A stretch of DNA of 64,000 bases from assembly GCF_009455635.1 (NCBI RefSeq), contig NZ_QPER01000002.1, positions 3,534,001 through 3,598,000 on the forward strand, read 5' to 3'. This DNA comes from Paraburkholderia agricolaris (GTDB taxonomy: Bacteria > Pseudomonadota > Gammaproteobacteria > Burkholderiales > Burkholderiaceae). The position numbers and the translations under genes were made by a program. How positions within the stretch are numbered: the first letter of the stretch is position 1; each line of letters opens with the position of its first letter. Shown piece by piece: positions 18,104 to 26,352 of the stretch. The notes beneath the pieces are model-generated. The model saw only the letters and a list, made by a program, of their open reading frames with translations. It did no database searches and was not told the DNA's origin.

Positions 18104-18516
18104 CTCAAGGTATCAATGTGGTGGGCTTGTACGTCGATAACCAGGACGAAGCGCTCACGTTCTACGTCGACAAGCTCGGATTCCGCGTCCATACGGACGT
18201 GCGCAACGGCCCTTACCGCTGGCTTACTGTCCAGCATCCCGAGCAGCCTTCGTTCCAGCTCGGCCTGTTCACCCCCGGCCCACCCATCCACGATGAGGCC
18301 ACCGCGCAAACCCTGCGCGCGATGGTCGCCAAGGGCGCCATGCCGCCTCTCGTCCTTTCCGTGGCCGACTGCCGCGCCAGCTATGCCCAATTGCAAGCCC
18401 GCGGCGTGGAATTCACCCAGGAGCCGATAGATCGCTTTGGCAGCGTCGATGCCGGTTTCCGCGACCCCGCCGGCAACGGCTGGAAGATGATCCAGGCCCC
18501 GAAGAGCGCAACATGA
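18100..18516 (+). CDS. VOC-superfamily (glyoxalase/bleomycin resistance-like) protein
   Basis: A 138-residue vicinal oxygen chelate protein: paired beta-alpha-beta-beta-beta units starting VVGLYVDNQDEALTFYVDKLGFRVHTDVR and PPLVLSVADCRASYAQLQARGVEFTQEPIDRFGSVDAGFRDPAGNGWKMIQ. Metal-ligand positions are only partly polar, so binding or resistance may be the role rather than catalysis. AAGGAGG lies seven bases before its ATG, inside the preceding AraC gene. It overlaps that gene by four bases (ATGA) and the following membrane-protein gene in the same way, so the three form a tightly coupled unit. Confidence 0.88.
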   Translation: MTQGINVVGLYVDNQDEALTFYVDKLGFRVHTDVRNGPYRWLTVQHPEQPSFQLGLFTPGPPIHDEATAQTLRAMVAKGAMPPLVLSVADCRASYAQLQARGVEFTQEPIDRFGSVDAGFRDPAGNGWKMIQAPKSAT

Positions 18517-18767
18517 ACGCCAACGACTGGATTCGCCAATTTCACCGGTGGATATCCATCATCTTCACGCTGACGGTTATCGCCAACTTCGTCGCCATGG
18601 CCCTACGAAAAGGCCTCCCGCCGCCCTGGATCACCTACGCGCCGCTGCTGCCGCTGGCCCTCCTGCTGTTCACGGGGCTCTACCTGTTTGCACGGCCCTA
18701 CTTCAGCCGCGACCGCACTCGTCGCCGGCCGGGTTCCGCAGGCGGCGAGCAGGCCCCCAGCGCATGA
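18513..18767 (+). CDS. Small two-helix membrane protein, third gene of the AraC-VOC operon
   Basis: An 84-residue protein with two hydrophobic segments (residues about 13-31, IIFTLTVIANFVAMALRK, and 40-60, TYAPLLPLALLLFTGLYLFA) and a basic, disordered C-terminus (RDRTRRRPG). There is no family motif beyond resemblance to small uncharacterised transmembrane proteins. Its ATG overlaps the TGA of the VOC gene (ATGA, 18513-18516), so expression is coupled. The position suggests a role linked to the compound handled by the VOC protein, but that is inference. Confidence 0.8.
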   Translation: MNANDWIRQFHRWISIIFTLTVIANFVAMALRKGLPPPWITYAPLLPLALLLFTGLYLFARPYFSRDRTRRRPGSAGGEQAPSA

Positions 18768-18848
18768 TCCCGGCAGCAGCGCATCGAACTGAACGATGCG
18801 CACGGCATGTGACCGGTTAAATAAACGCAAGACCGCGCGCTTCGGTGT

Positions 18849-19808
18849 CTAAAGGCTGCTTTCCGGAAAGTCGGGATAGTGTTCAAAGGTGCGCTTGATG
18901 AGCTGGCGAAGCCAGATGTTCGCCGGCTCGTCGTGAAACCGGGGATGCCAGAGTTGGCGCAGCGCAAACGGTGGAAGCTGCACCGGCGGCGGGACAATTT
19001 TGACCGTCCCGAGCTTGGCGAAGACATTGCCAAGCTCCAGCGGCACCGTAGCGATCAGTTCAGGGTGCTCGTCGATCAACAGCGGCACGACCAGGAAGTG
19101 CGGCGTCGTCAGATAAACATTTCGATGGATGCCGTACTCGTCGAACGCACTGTCATAAGCGGCGCCCGCGCGCCCGGTCAGGGACACGACAATCTGCGGC
19201 ATCGTTTCGAACTGTTCACGCGTAATCGACTCGCCAATCAGCTTGTTGCGCACGCTCACCATCGTCACGAAAGAGTGCAAAAAGAGCTGTTGCTGATACA
19301 GATCATCGGGCGCGGCACGGATTGACCCCAACGCGAGATCCACTTCTCCGGATGCCAGCAGTCCCTCGATCTGCTCGATCGGAACTTGCATGGATCGTAG
19401 CGTGCAGTTCGGCGCCTCTTCGCGCAGCCGCCGGATAAGCGGCGGCAGAAAAACCAGTTCGCCCATGTCCGTCATGCAAAGAACAAAGGTGCGCCGCGCC
19501 GTCGAAGGATCGAAGCGCGCCTGCGAGACGACGTCCTGGCGCAAGGTCGTCATGACTTCAACGATCGAAACGCCCAGCACGGTGGCCTTCGGTGTCGGCT
19601 CCATGCCCGATGGCGTCTTGACGAACAGAGGGTCTTCAAAAAACGCCCGCAGCCGGTTCAACGCATGACTCATTGCGCCCTGCGACAACCCCACTTCGGA
19701 TGCCGCTCGCGTCACGCTTCGTTCGCGAAGCAGTGCGTCGAACACCACCAGCAGATTCAGATCGAGATCACGTATATGCACGGCGTGCATTCCTTGCATT
19801 AGTCCCAT
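18849..19808 (-). CDS. LysR-family regulator, probable controller of the adjacent Rieske oxygenase
   Basis: A LysR regulator of about 319 residues in the NodD/SyrM-like group. HTH: DLNLLVVFDALLRERSVTRAASEVGLSQGAMSHALNRLRAFFEDPLFVKTPSGMEPTPKA. Effector domain: TFVLCMTDMGELVFLPPLIRRLREEAPNC, with C-terminal RQLWHPRFHDEPANIWLRQLIKRTF. The start is uncertain: ATGs at 19808, 19799 and 19790 are all possible and none has a clean Shine-Dalgarno; I give 19808. It is divergent from the Rieske oxygenase with about 80 bp between, which contains CTTGA-gg-TCAAG (19839-19850), a candidate site. Confidence 0.9.
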   Translation of the reverse strand: MGLMQGMHAVHIRDLDLNLLVVFDALLRERSVTRAASEVGLSQGAMSHALNRLRAFFEDPLFVKTPSGMEPTPKATVLGVSIVEVMTTLRQDVVSQARFDPSTARRTFVLCMTDMGELVFLPPLIRRLREEAPNCTLRSMQVPIEQIEGLLASGEVDLALGSIRAAPDDLYQQQLFLHSFVTMVSVRNKLIGESITREQFETMPQIVVSLTGRAGAAYDSAFDEYGIHRNVYLTTPHFLVVPLLIDEHPELIATVPLELGNVFAKLGTVKIVPPPVQLPPFALRQLWHPRFHDEPANIWLRQLIKRTFEHYPDFPESSL

Positions 19809-19838
19809 TGGCTTGACGCATGATGGTGCCGAATCTAT

Positions 19839-19850
19839 CTTGAGGTCAAG
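19839..19850. promoter_or_regulatory. Short palindrome between LysR and Rieske oxygenase genes
   Basis: CTTGAGGTCAAG has 5-bp perfect arms and lies centrally in the divergent gap (19809-19890). It fits an LTTR recognition element near overlapping promoters. Only position and symmetry support it. Confidence 0.3.
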
Positions 19851-19890
19851 CGTGCCAACGATAGGCCGCACCCACATGATGGAGACAAGG

Positions 19891-20940
19891 ATGTTTATCA
19901 GGAATACGTGGTACGTAGCCGCCTGGTCGCATGAGGTCGACGGAGAAGCGCTGTTCGCTCGTGTCATTACCGGCATCCCGGTTCTGCTGTATCGCGAGGA
20001 AGGCGGCAGCGTTGTTGCTCTCGAGGATCGTTGCTGTCATCGCGGCGCGCCGCTGTCGGTTGGCCGCCGCGAAGGCGATTGCGTCCGCTGCATGTACCAC
20101 GGCCTGAAGTTCGACAGCACCGGAACGTGTGTTGAAGCGCCGGCCCAACAGCGCATTCCGCCGCAGGCGAAGGTTCGAACTTTCCCGGTCGTCGAGCGGC
20201 ACCGCTGGATCTGGATCTGGACCGGCGACCCTTCGCTCGCTGACCCGGAGACGATCCCCGACACTCACTGGATCGACGATCCGCAATGGCGCAGCTTGCC
20301 CGGCTACATTCACTACGACGTGAACTACCTGCTGATCTGCGACAACCTGCTGGACTTCTCGCATCTGCCGTTCGTGCATCCCACCACACTGGGTGGCCCC
20401 GAAGACTATGCCAAGGTGCAACCCAAAGTCGAGCGGATCGATGGCGGCGTGCGCATCACGCGCTGGACTTTGAATACGGATGCGCCTCCGTTCGCCGCCG
20501 CCGTCAAGAACTGGCCCGGCAAGGTCGACCGCTGGAACGTTTACGACTTCACGATCCCCGCGATTCTGCGGATGGATTCCGGCATGGCGCCGGTGGGTAC
20601 GGGCGCGCAGGAAGGTACGCGGGTCGACGCGGCCGAATTCCGCGGTTGCCAGGCACTCACGCCCGAGACGGAAAACTCCACGCACTACTTTTTCGGCCAT
20701 CCGCACAACTTTGCGATTGACCAGCCCGATGTCACGCGAGCGATCCATCAGGCAGTAGTCGATGCATTCGACGAAGACCGCGACATCATCACCGCGCAGC
20801 AGAAGAATCTGGCGCTGGACCCTGGCTTCAGAATGATGCCGTTCGGCATCGACGCCGCACTGTCCCAGTTTCGCTGGGCCGTCAATCAACGGCTTGAGGA
20901 AGAGAAACAGAAGATGCCGGAAGCGGTGCCGGGAGCCTGA
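19891..20940 (+). CDS. Rieske non-heme iron aromatic ring-hydroxylating/O-demethylating oxygenase (VanA-like)
   Basis: A 349-residue oxygenase component. The Rieske [2Fe-2S] ligands are Cys48-x-His50 and Cys67-x2-His70 (DRCCHRGAPLS...CVRCMYHGLKFD). The mononuclear iron site is in the segment DNLLDFSHLPFVHPTTLG. Size and N-terminus (MFIRNTWYVAAWSHEV) match the VanA/toluate-monooxygenase-like demethylases rather than the two-subunit dioxygenases. The ATG at 19891 has GGAG six bases upstream. The cognate reductase gene starts one base after its stop. Likely substrates are methoxylated or otherwise substituted aromatic acids such as vanillate; the exact one cannot be read from sequence. Confidence 0.92.
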   Translation: MFIRNTWYVAAWSHEVDGEALFARVITGIPVLLYREEGGSVVALEDRCCHRGAPLSVGRREGDCVRCMYHGLKFDSTGTCVEAPAQQRIPPQAKVRTFPVVERHRWIWIWTGDPSLADPETIPDTHWIDDPQWRSLPGYIHYDVNYLLICDNLLDFSHLPFVHPTTLGGPEDYAKVQPKVERIDGGVRITRWTLNTDAPPFAAAVKNWPGKVDRWNVYDFTIPAILRMDSGMAPVGTGAQEGTRVDAAEFRGCQALTPETENSTHYFFGHPHNFAIDQPDVTRAIHQAVVDAFDEDRDIITAQQKNLALDPGFRMMPFGIDAALSQFRWAVNQRLEEEKQKMPEAVPGA

Positions 20941-20941
20941 G

Positions 20942-21895
20942 ATGATTCAGATGAAAGTCACGCAACTGAAGCGCGAGGCAGAGGGGATACTAGGTATCGA
21001 GTTGCAGGCTGCTGACGGCGCGATGCTTGTCCCGTTCGAACCCGGCGCGCATATCGATGTTCATCTGCCCGACGGTCTCGCACGACAGTATTCGCTCTGC
21101 AACGATGCGGTGGAAACAGACCGCTATCGTCTTGGCGTGAGCCTGTCCACAACATCGCGCGGCGGGTCGCGTTATCTGCACACGTCGCTTCGCGAGGGCG
21201 ACTCGCTGACAATCAGCGAGCCCCGCAGCTTATTTGGTCTGTCGCCTGCGGCGGCATCGCATCGTTTCATTGCAGGTGGAATAGGCATTACGCCGATTCT
21301 CAGCATGATCCGCTGGTGCGTACGTCATTCAGTACCCTGGCACCTGCACTATTGCGTGCGTTCACGAACGTGCGCCGCCTACCTCGACGAATTGCGCGCG
21401 TTCGGCGACAACGTTCACGTGCACGCCAACGACGAGATCGCCGGCCGGATACCGTACATTCAGGCATTGATAAGCGATGTGAAAGCTGGGGAGCACGTCT
21501 ATTGCTGCGGGCCTGACGGACTCATGGATGCCGTACTGCATCACGGCCGACAATGCGGCATACCGCGCGAGAGCCTGCATTTTGAACGATTCACCGCATC
21601 GCCGCCGCGCATTGCCGACAACAGCGAGCGCGCTTTCACGGTCGTGCTCGCAAAACAGGGGCTACGCTGCGTGGTTTCACCCAACGAGTCGATTCTCGAA
21701 AGCCTCGAGCGTCAGGGCGTCTGCCCACCGTTTTCCTGCCGGGAAGGACTGTGTCGCAGTTGCGAGGTCGAGGTCCTGTCGGGCGAGGTCGAGCATCGCG
21801 ACTACGTATTGAGCGAGGATGAACAGATGGCTAACAGATCGCTCATGATCTGCGTGTCGCGAGCGAAATCCGACGAGCTGGTGATCGATCTTTAG
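20942..21895 (+). CDS. Flavin/[2Fe-2S] oxidoreductase, reductase partner of the Rieske oxygenase (VanB-like)
   Basis: A 317-residue class IA reductase. The flavin-binding beta-barrel has ARQYSLCN (residues 47-54), the NAD domain has GGIGITPILSM (112-122) and CCGPDGLMDAV, and the C-terminal plant-type ferredoxin has Cys266-x4-Cys271-x2-Cys274 and Cys304. It passes electrons from NAD(P)H to the Rieske centre. Its ATG starts one base after the oxygenase stop, with GGGAG upstream inside that gene, so the two are co-translated. Domain order (flavin, NAD, ferredoxin) is that of VanB. Confidence 0.93.
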   Translation: MIQMKVTQLKREAEGILGIELQAADGAMLVPFEPGAHIDVHLPDGLARQYSLCNDAVETDRYRLGVSLSTTSRGGSRYLHTSLREGDSLTISEPRSLFGLSPAAASHRFIAGGIGITPILSMIRWCVRHSVPWHLHYCVRSRTCAAYLDELRAFGDNVHVHANDEIAGRIPYIQALISDVKAGEHVYCCGPDGLMDAVLHHGRQCGIPRESLHFERFTASPPRIADNSERAFTVVLAKQGLRCVVSPNESILESLERQGVCPPFSCREGLCRSCEVEVLSGEVEHRDYVLSEDEQMANRSLMICVSRAKSDELVIDL

Positions 21896-22110
21896 GCGTC
21901 CATGTCGATCACCACTTTGCCCAAATGCGCCGCACTTTCCAAAAAACCGGTAGCCTTCGGCGGCGGCTTCAAACCCGAGCCAGGCAACACCATCGTTGAT
22001 CCCGGACGAACCCGCCCTGTCACCATCGCGTTCCATGCGGTTGTGGCAGCAATCGGAAGCGTGGCGGCTTGCGCGAAAGTGAGCCGGCCAGGAGTCGCGC
22101 GTTCGTGGAG
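21892..22110 (-). pseudogene. Internally deleted remnant of a zinc-type NADPH:quinone oxidoreductase
   Basis: The minus strand keeps two pieces of an MDR-superfamily oxidoreductase in one frame. The first is LTFAQAATLPIAATTAWNAMVTGRVRPGSTMVLPGSG, the stretch just before and into the Rossmann nucleotide loop. It is joined directly to KATGFLESAAHLGKVVIDMDA, the normal C-terminus. About 130 codons that should separate them are missing, and no catalytic N-terminal domain is readable upstream (the frame up to 22377 has no family resemblance). Its stop overlaps the end of the reductase gene. The left boundary is firm, the right one approximate. Confidence 0.7.
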
Positions 22111-22301
22111 TGGATCGCCGAAGTCTTTGCCGCTCCGCGTTGGCAGAAAGCGATTCGATGAGCAATGCAATGCTCGCACTGTCCGGCCTGGCGTAGCCGA
22201 TTCTGGCACGCTCCATCGTCGATTCGACAGGGATGAAAAGATCGCTGACAATTCAGGCGGACTTTCACCACAAGCGATATCCGTTAGAGACGAGGCGAAC
22301 A

Positions 22302-22772
22302 GTGTCGAACCCAGCACGCGAGCTATTGAAGGCAACCGAAATCGACGCAATGGAGCCGCAGCGCTCCGTCCATCCATTGAATGAACGAGCGGTTCGTCTT
22401 AAGAGGTCGTTGGGCGACCTGACCGGGCTCACCCAGTTCGGTTTTCACCTCATCACACTGCAGCCAGGACACGAGTCCACCGAATATCATCGCCACCTTT
22501 ACGCAGAGGAATGTGTCTACATCCTCTCAGGCACGGGCGAAGCGATTATTGACGACCAGACCCACGAAGTCGGACCCGGTGACTTCATGGGTTTTGCACG
22601 CGGGGGCGCCGCACATACATTGTTGAATACCGGTCACGCCCCGCTCGTGCTTATCGTCGCGGGTCAACGGCTGGAGCAGGATGTTTGCGACTACCCGCAC
22701 AAGGGCAAGCGCCTGTATGCGGCGGGCACCAACAAGATTTTCGTGGACCTTGCCAAAGAAAGCGAAGCGTAA
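22302..22772 (+). CDS. Cupin-domain protein (COG3837 type)
   Basis: About 156 residues with a classic cupin: motif 1 HESTEYHRHLYAEECVYILSGTGE (His, His, Glu ligands) and motif 2 GPGDFMGFARGGAAHTLLNTG. The C-terminal tail DVCDYPHKGKRLYAAG...FVDLA is the standard ending of this group of small metal-binding cupins of unknown reaction. I chose the GTG at 22302 (AGG six bases upstream), which gives a start close to family length; an ATG at 22233 in frame is the alternative and would add 23 residues. It follows the quinone-oxidoreductase remnant, and may once have belonged to the Rieske cluster. Confidence 0.8.
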   Translation: MSNPARELLKATEIDAMEPQRSVHPLNERAVRLKRSLGDLTGLTQFGFHLITLQPGHESTEYHRHLYAEECVYILSGTGEAIIDDQTHEVGPGDFMGFARGGAAHTLLNTGHAPLVLIVAGQRLEQDVCDYPHKGKRLYAAGTNKIFVDLAKESEA

Positions 22773-22809
22773 GCGGTTATCCGGTCTGCTCCCGTGTCAG
22801 CGCTTGCCG

Positions 22810-23907
22810 TCAATTGCTCGCCTCAACAGGATCGGCGCCGGGGTCGCTAACGTGGGCTGCCGTATAGATCAACCACATCAGATGGCCCATTTGCTGCACA
22901 GTGACCTGGCGTCCGTCGGTCTGGTGAACAACGACAATGTCGCTTGCAGGATCGACCACCACGAACTGGCCACCGTGGCCGTCGGCCCAGAAACCACCCG
23001 GCGGCAAATCCATGGCCGCAACGCGTCGCTCGGGAAACCCCGTCCACCAGAGATAGCCATACCCGGAATGAAGATGCGTCTCCGACCAGGCCCGGGTACT
23101 TTCCGCGACCCAGCTTGCAGGAACGATGACCTCGTTGTTCCATTGGCCGGAGCGCAGGTACAGCAAGCCGAAACGCGCCAGGTCACGCGCGCTCATATGG
23201 AACGGATAGGCAGGAAACACCGACTTGCGCCCGCGCACGTAACGCCCATCCTCGGGACGGTAATCCTGCATCCCGATCGGACTCGCAATGCGTTGCCGGA
23301 AGCTTTCGAAAATCGATGCACCGACTGCCCGCTCGTAAATCGTACCGAGGACATTGAAGTCCCAGTTGTTGTAGTACCAGAACGTGCCGGGCGGATGACT
23401 GCCGCGAGCAGGCCGCAGCCGCTTCTCCCCGGCGGTTTCGTAAAGCGCGGGGTGATACACGCCGGAACGCGCCTGGAGTAATTGCCGCACTGTCGCCTCT
23501 TTCTCCGCGTCCGTCAGACCGGGAGGCGTGTCGTCGATATTCAGGCTCGCAAGGCTGGCGTCAAGATCGATTTTCTTCTCCGCGACGGCGATGCCAATCA
23601 GCGCACTGAGAAGACTTTTACGCACCGAATTGACCTCCAGCCTGCGCGCAATGTCACCCCAGCTATCGAGGATGCGGCCGCGATGCACGATGACGAGCGT
23701 CGCCGTACCGATCAATTGAGCATAGGCATGGGCCTGCGCGAGTGCATCGGCCGACCATCCTGCCTGCCCGGGTGCAATACGATCCCACTCCTGCCCCGGC
23801 CAGTCTGCCGTGCCGGATGACTCGCTCGCAAAGGAGAGCGAGATTGGCGCCACCAGGTCAGCCATGGCAAGCGCGAGAAACGCTCTGCGAGTAATTTTCA
23901 AACTCAT
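22810..23907 (-). CDS. Exported serine hydrolase (beta-lactamase / class C penicillin-binding-like family)
   Basis: A 365-residue protein. Residues 1-28 form a twin-arginine-like or Sec signal (KITRRAFLALAMADLVAP...SFA). The beta-lactamase-fold motifs are Ser94-Val-Arg-Lys97 (SxxK nucleophile and base) and Tyr179-x-Asn181 (WYYNNWDFN). A HGG-type third motif is in DGHGGQFVVVD near the C-terminus. Such enzymes hydrolyse esters or amides in the periplasm; true beta-lactamase activity is not implied. GGAG abuts the ATG at 23907, and a TTG four codons upstream is the alternative start. It is convergent with the cupin gene (37 bp gap). Confidence 0.88.
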   Translation of the reverse strand: MSLKITRRAFLALAMADLVAPISLSFASESSGTADWPGQEWDRIAPGQAGWSADALAQAHAYAQLIGTATLVIVHRGRILDSWGDIARRLEVNSVRKSLLSALIGIAVAEKKIDLDASLASLNIDDTPPGLTDAEKEATVRQLLQARSGVYHPALYETAGEKRLRPARGSHPPGTFWYYNNWDFNVLGTIYERAVGASIFESFRQRIASPIGMQDYRPEDGRYVRGRKSVFPAYPFHMSARDLARFGLLYLRSGQWNNEVIVPASWVAESTRAWSETHLHSGYGYLWWTGFPERRVAAMDLPPGGFWADGHGGQFVVVDPASDIVVVHQTDGRQVTVQQMGHLMWLIYTAAHVSDPGADPVEASN

Positions 23908-24235
23908 CTCCAGTGGCAAACGGGAATCGTGGCAGTCCGAACGAAGAGAGTTGCCGGAATCGGCACCACGAACCGCTTAAAATCATTTCGTACGGTCAGA
24001 CGTTAAACGACCGGTTGCCGAAATTCCGTTGGCAAATAGTTCAGCGCAATCTTGCTGAATATTACGGACTCGATCGGGCTGGAGATGCAATGCGTCATTC
24101 ACCGGCGCGTTGTCTTCGAGTGGGGTGTGTTGCGAGGGGGGTCATGTGACCTGCGTTTCTGCAGGTCAGGAATGCTCGCTAAATCTCCGCGAATCCCTTC
24201 ATGTCGTGACTATCCACGAATCAGGAAGCGTGCGT
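23908..24235. other. 328 bp without a gene, with a hairpin at 24148-24167
   Basis: No frame is convincing here. GACCTGC-gtttct-GCAGGTC at 24148-24167 can form a stable hairpin but lacks a T-run on either side. The left end should contain the promoter of the serine hydrolase. Confidence 0.4.
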
Positions 24236-24394
24236 TCAACGTCTGTCGCGCATCACTTCCCAGCAATCGCGGTGGTCCATTCGTTTGAGTTTCCGCCGTC
24301 GCGTCATTTCGCGCCAGTAGTGAACGGCCACCAACAGCACAGCGGCGCTTAGCCCACACAGACCCACGACGATTCCTGTCCACGATTCGGCCAC
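24236..24394 (-). CDS. Small single-pass membrane protein (putative)
   Basis: A 52-residue frame starting with GTG at 24394, with AGGGAG six bases upstream. It has one hydrophobic segment (WTGIVVGLCGLSAAVLLVAVHYW, written here as residues about 5-27) followed by a basic tail (REMTRRRKLKRMDHRDCW), a positive-inside pattern. No family is recognised. Support comes from the ribosome site, the membrane segment and the adjacent small gene on the same strand; it could still be chance. Confidence 0.45.
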   Translation of the reverse strand: MAESWTGIVVGLCGLSAAVLLVAVHYWREMTRRRKLKRMDHRDCWEVMRDRR

Positions 24395-24434
24395 GAAAGA
24401 CTCCCTGACTGTCAGACTGATCAAGCGCTACGTG

Positions 24435-24641
24435 TCATTCGTCGTTCGGGAGACGGGCGAAAGCCTTCAGAAACATCTGTCCGTTGTGAGTGATGAGGGG
24501 ACGTCGTTGCCCGGAAGCCAGATCCTCCACGGTGACGAGTTGGCGGTCCAGAAGCGCTTCCAGATCGGCGCTGTCCAGACTCAGCAGATCCGGCGCATCC
24601 TTGAGTAGCATGAGGGTCGCGAATTCATGTGGACTGAGCAT
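24435..24641 (-). CDS. Small hypothetical protein with winged-helix-like character
   Basis: A 68-residue acidic protein, MLSPHEFATLMLLKDAPDLL and then DLEALLDRQLVTVEDLASGQRRPLITHNGQMFLKAFARL. The helical first half, and a second half ending in a strand-turn-helix, resemble the small Burkholderia proteins that look like a lone winged-helix (PadR or preprotein-type) unit. GGAG lies seven bases before the ATG, giving good support for translation. The 52-residue membrane protein gene follows 40 bp downstream. Function unknown. Confidence 0.65.
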   Translation of the reverse strand: MLSPHEFATLMLLKDAPDLLSLDSADLEALLDRQLVTVEDLASGQRRPLITHNGQMFLKAFARLPNDE

Positions 24642-25051
24642 CTCCGTCTCCTGGCTGAGCCTGCTGCTTCGCTGGGAACCTGATCCGTTGGCCTCGCCTC
24701 GCGAGCAGGATCAATTCGGGGATGGCTGCTGCGGGATGTCACCGTGCGTTCGGTGGCATGTCGCGCGCCAAGGCACCCATCATAATGCTGAGGTGTCCAA
24801 TAGATCAATATGTGGGAAACGCTTTTTACTGCATATTTACGGTACCTTCGTAAAGCTGTCGCGGTGCAGCATGACCGGCCGTCCGGTGAAACATGAACGC
24901 TTCGCACCACGTGTTGGTCAGCGCACAGACATGATCTGTACCGGACCGATCCTGATGAATATCCTGGCAGCGCTTCCATGCGTCATACCTGCATACTCGA
25001 GGCACGGCCCGAATACCGGGCGCGGCGATCGAAACCTGAAGGAGACAATAG
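24642..25051. other. 410 bp non-coding gap upstream of the amidohydrolase gene
   Basis: Frames here are short, overlapping and without ribosome sites. This is the shared 5' region of the small leftward gene (24641) and the rightward amidohydrolase (25052). I saw no clear palindrome. Confidence 0.4.
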
Positions 25052-26302
25052 TTGACCACCTTCCTCTTACGTAACGGCGCGCTTCTCGATCCCACCCATC
25101 CTGATCTGCTGGAAGGCTTCGAGATCCTCATTGAAGATGGCTTCGTCCGCGAGGTATCCGACAAGCCGATAAAGAGCAGCAACGCGCACGTCATTGACGT
25201 CAAAGGCAAAACGATCATGCCGGGTCTGATCGATTTGCACGTGCACGTCGTCGCGATCGAGTTCAATCTGCCGCGTGTCGCGACGCTACCCAACGTGCTG
25301 GTTACGCTGCGCGCCGTGCCAATCATGCGCGCGATGCTGCGCCGCGGCTTCACCACCGTGCGCGACGCCGGCGGCGCCGGATATCCGTTCAAGCAGGCGG
25401 TCGAGTCGGGGCTCGTCGAGGGGCCACGCCTCTTCGTATCCGGCCGGGCCTTGAGCCAGACGGGCGGCCATGCCGATCCGCGCGCCCGCTCCGACTACAT
25501 GCCGCCCGACTCACCCTGCGGATGCTGCGTGCGCGTAGGCGCACTGGGCCGCGTGGCGGACGGCGTCGATGAGGTGCGCCGGGCCGTGCGTGAAGAACTG
25601 CAGATGGGCGCCGACCAGATCAAGATCATGGCTTCGGGCGGCGTGGCCTCACCAACCGACCCGGTCGGTGCATTCGGTTACTCCGAGGACGAGATCCGCG
25701 CGATCGTGGCCGAAGCTCAGGGGCGCGGCACCTACGTACTCGCGCATGCCTACACGCCGGCGGCGATCGCACGCGCGGTGCGCTGCGGCGTGCGCACGAT
25801 CGAACACGGCAACCTGATCGACGATGAAACGGCACGCCTCGTCGCCGAGCACGGTGCGTATGTCGTGCCAACCCTCGTTACTTACGACGCGCTTGCAAGC
25901 GAAGGTGAGAAATATGGGCTGCCGCCGGCAAGCATCGCCAAGATCGCGGACGTGCATGGTGCCGGTCTGCATTCGATTGAAATCATGAAACGAGCCGGCG
26001 TCAAAATGGGTTTCGGCACGGACCTGCTCGGCGAAGCCCAGCGTCTGCAAAGCGACGAGTTCCGGATTCTGGCCGAAGTCCTGTCACCGGCCGAGGTAAT
26101 CGCGAGTGCAACGGTCGTGAGCGCGGAAGTGCTCGGCATGCAGGACAAGCTCGGCAGAATCGTGCCGGGTGCTCACGCCGATGTGCTGGTGGTCGATGGC
26201 AATCCTCTGAAGTCTGTCGATTGCCTGTTGGGTCAAGGCGAGCATATTCCGCTCGTGATGAAGGACGGCCGGCTCTTCGTCAACGAACTCGAAGGGCATT
26301 GA
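25052..26302 (+). CDS. Metal-dependent amidohydrolase (imidazolonepropionase/prolidase-like)
   Basis: A 416-residue cytosolic hydrolase of the amidohydrolase superfamily. Metal ligands can be placed at His63 and His65 (GLIDLHVHV), Lys191 (bridging, QIKIMASGG), His232 (LAHAYT), His252 (IEHGNL) and Asp324 (GFGTDLLG). The arrangement, including the cysteine-containing loop SPCGCCVRVG, matches the Xaa-Pro/Xaa-Arg dipeptidase and organophosphate-acting group (Sgx9260-type). Start is TTG at 25052 with GAAGGAG seven bases upstream and no better start nearby. An MFS transporter gene follows 50 bp downstream, so an import-and-hydrolyse pair is likely; the substrate (N-acyl amino acid, dipeptide or ester) is unknown. 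Confidence 0.88.
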   Translation: MTTFLLRNGALLDPTHPDLLEGFEILIEDGFVREVSDKPIKSSNAHVIDVKGKTIMPGLIDLHVHVVAIEFNLPRVATLPNVLVTLRAVPIMRAMLRRGFTTVRDAGGAGYPFKQAVESGLVEGPRLFVSGRALSQTGGHADPRARSDYMPPDSPCGCCVRVGALGRVADGVDEVRRAVREELQMGADQIKIMASGGVASPTDPVGAFGYSEDEIRAIVAEAQGRGTYVLAHAYTPAAIARAVRCGVRTIEHGNLIDDETARLVAEHGAYVVPTLVTYDALASEGEKYGLPPASIAKIADVHGAGLHSIEIMKRAGVKMGFGTDLLGEAQRLQSDEFRILAEVLSPAEVIASATVVSAEVLGMQDKLGRIVPGAHADVLVVDGNPLKSVDCLLGQGEHIPLVMKDGRLFVNELEGH

Positions 26303-26352
26303 CCGTGTAAGCCTGCGTCTGTCGCGCCCACAGTTCTTATCGGAGCCTGCTC

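Noticed and set aside
22810..23907. Beta-lactamase resistance gene
   Set aside because: The SxxK/YxN family includes many esterases and peptidases; nothing here specifies beta-lactam hydrolysis.
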